A program made the translations under genes and the position numbers. From positions 1 through 11,778 of the forward strand of contig JAUVET010000018.1 of the NCBI GenBank assembly GCA_030594665.1: DNA of 11,778 nucleotides, written 5' to 3'. Within the stretch, counting starts at the first letter, position 1; every line of letters begins with the position of its first letter. This document shows, in pieces, positions 11,387 to 11,778 of the stretch. The DNA is from Methanosarcinaceae archaeon (lineage in GTDB: Archaea; Halobacteriota; Methanosarcinia; Methanosarcinales; Methanosarcinaceae). The notes below the pieces were generated by a model. The model was given only the letters and a program-made list of their open reading frames with translations, was not told the origin of the DNA and made no database searches.

Positions 11387-11778
11387 ATGAATATTGTAGA
11401 TATTGTATACAATCCATGGTTTAGTGGTATAGTTGGACTTCTTTTGATTGGTATTGTGTTTGTATGTGCAATACTTGCAGTCTGGCTTGAACGTAAGTTT
11501 GGAGCGGATATCCAGTCAAGGATAGGTCCAAACCGTGTTGGTGGCAGATATGGGATTTTGCAAGGGATTGCAGATGCGATCAAATTGTTTACAAAAGAGG
11601 ACATAATCCCTGCAAAAGCTGATAAATGGCTATTTGTGCTTGCTCCGATAATTGTGCTGGGATCAGGATTTATGATGATCGTTGCGATTCCATTTGGTGC
11701 GATAGTAATTGGAGATAATGTATATCCTATTGCAGCTACCCAGATGGATATCAGTATTATCTATTTAGAAGCTGTATC
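11387..11778 (+). CDS. fpoH: F420H2 dehydrogenase subunit H (NuoH-like), 3' end outside window
   Basis: The first 130 codons of the NuoH/ND1 homologue, the membrane subunit that contacts FpoB-FpoD and helps form the lipid-acceptor tunnel. Seen: an opening helix (about residues 13-34), then the hallmark VWLERKFGADIQSRIGPNRV and GRYGILQGIADAIKLFTKED, a second helix from LFVLAPIIVLGSGFMMIVAIPFG, and the start of further sequence at IIYLEAV where the window ends. The ATG has AGGTG 6 nt upstream, fused with the fpoD stop. It continues the order A-B-C-D-H known from Methanosarcina fpo operons, so fpoI and later genes are expected beyond the edge. Confidence 0.94.
   Translation, partial: MNIVDIVYNPWFSGIVGLLLIGIVFVCAILAVWLERKFGADIQSRIGPNRVGGRYGILQGIADAIKLFTKEDIIPAKADKWLFVLAPIIVLGSGFMMIVAIPFGAIVIGDNVYPIAATQMDISIIYLEAV

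Overview
The window looks like chromosomal DNA of a cytochrome-bearing methanogenic or methane-oxidising archaeon of the Methanosarcinia (Methanosarcinales/ANME-2-like). The basis is the start of an fpo operon (F420H2 dehydrogenase, fpoA-B-C-D-H), a CcmC-type cytochrome c maturation gene, an archaeal-type Elp3, DUF22 and V4R/methanogen-output-like proteins, archaeal TATA boxes and AGGTG Shine-Dalgarno (SD) sites. The DNA is AT-rich. I cannot fix the genus from sequence alone.

Layout. (1) 47-2152, minus strand: ccmC, then a 70-aa two-helix DUF5652-like membrane protein, then an Old Yellow Enzyme-type flavin oxidoreductase, closely spaced as one transcription unit. (2) 2327-3610, minus strand: a winged-helix regulator followed by a MinD/ParA-type ATPase. 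The 180-bp gap between them holds a TATA box, a 14-bp palindrome and a 4-copy array of ~17-bp sites at ~22-bp spacing. (3) 3842-4207, plus strand, divergent: a roadblock/LC7 protein. (4) 4206-4500: a repeat-rich convergent gap with a nested ~219-bp inverted-repeat element and a TATAAT hexanucleotide tandem repeat. (5) 4502-6160, minus strand: elp3. (6) 6531-7339, plus strand: a 90-aa three-helix membrane protein and a Cys-rich V4R/methanogen-output-like protein. (7) 7654-8614, plus strand: a DUF22 protein and a protein with two four-cysteine zinc ribbons, ended by a hairpin/T-tract terminator. (8) 8880 to the window end, plus strand: fpoA, fpoB, fpoC, fpoD and a partial fpoH behind their own promoter.

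How it fits together. The fpo genes encode a complex I-like membrane enzyme passing electrons from F420H2 to methanophenazine. ccmC supplies the haem-handling step of c-type cytochrome maturation, so the two ends of the window both bear on membrane electron transport. The central block (wHTH, MinD-type ATPase, roadblock protein, small membrane protein, Cys-rich sensor-like protein) has the parts of a regulatory or spatial-organisation module. That reading is inference from domain content and proximity, but it is the best candidate here for an undescribed system. Its iterated upstream sites are the most distinctive regulatory DNA in the window.
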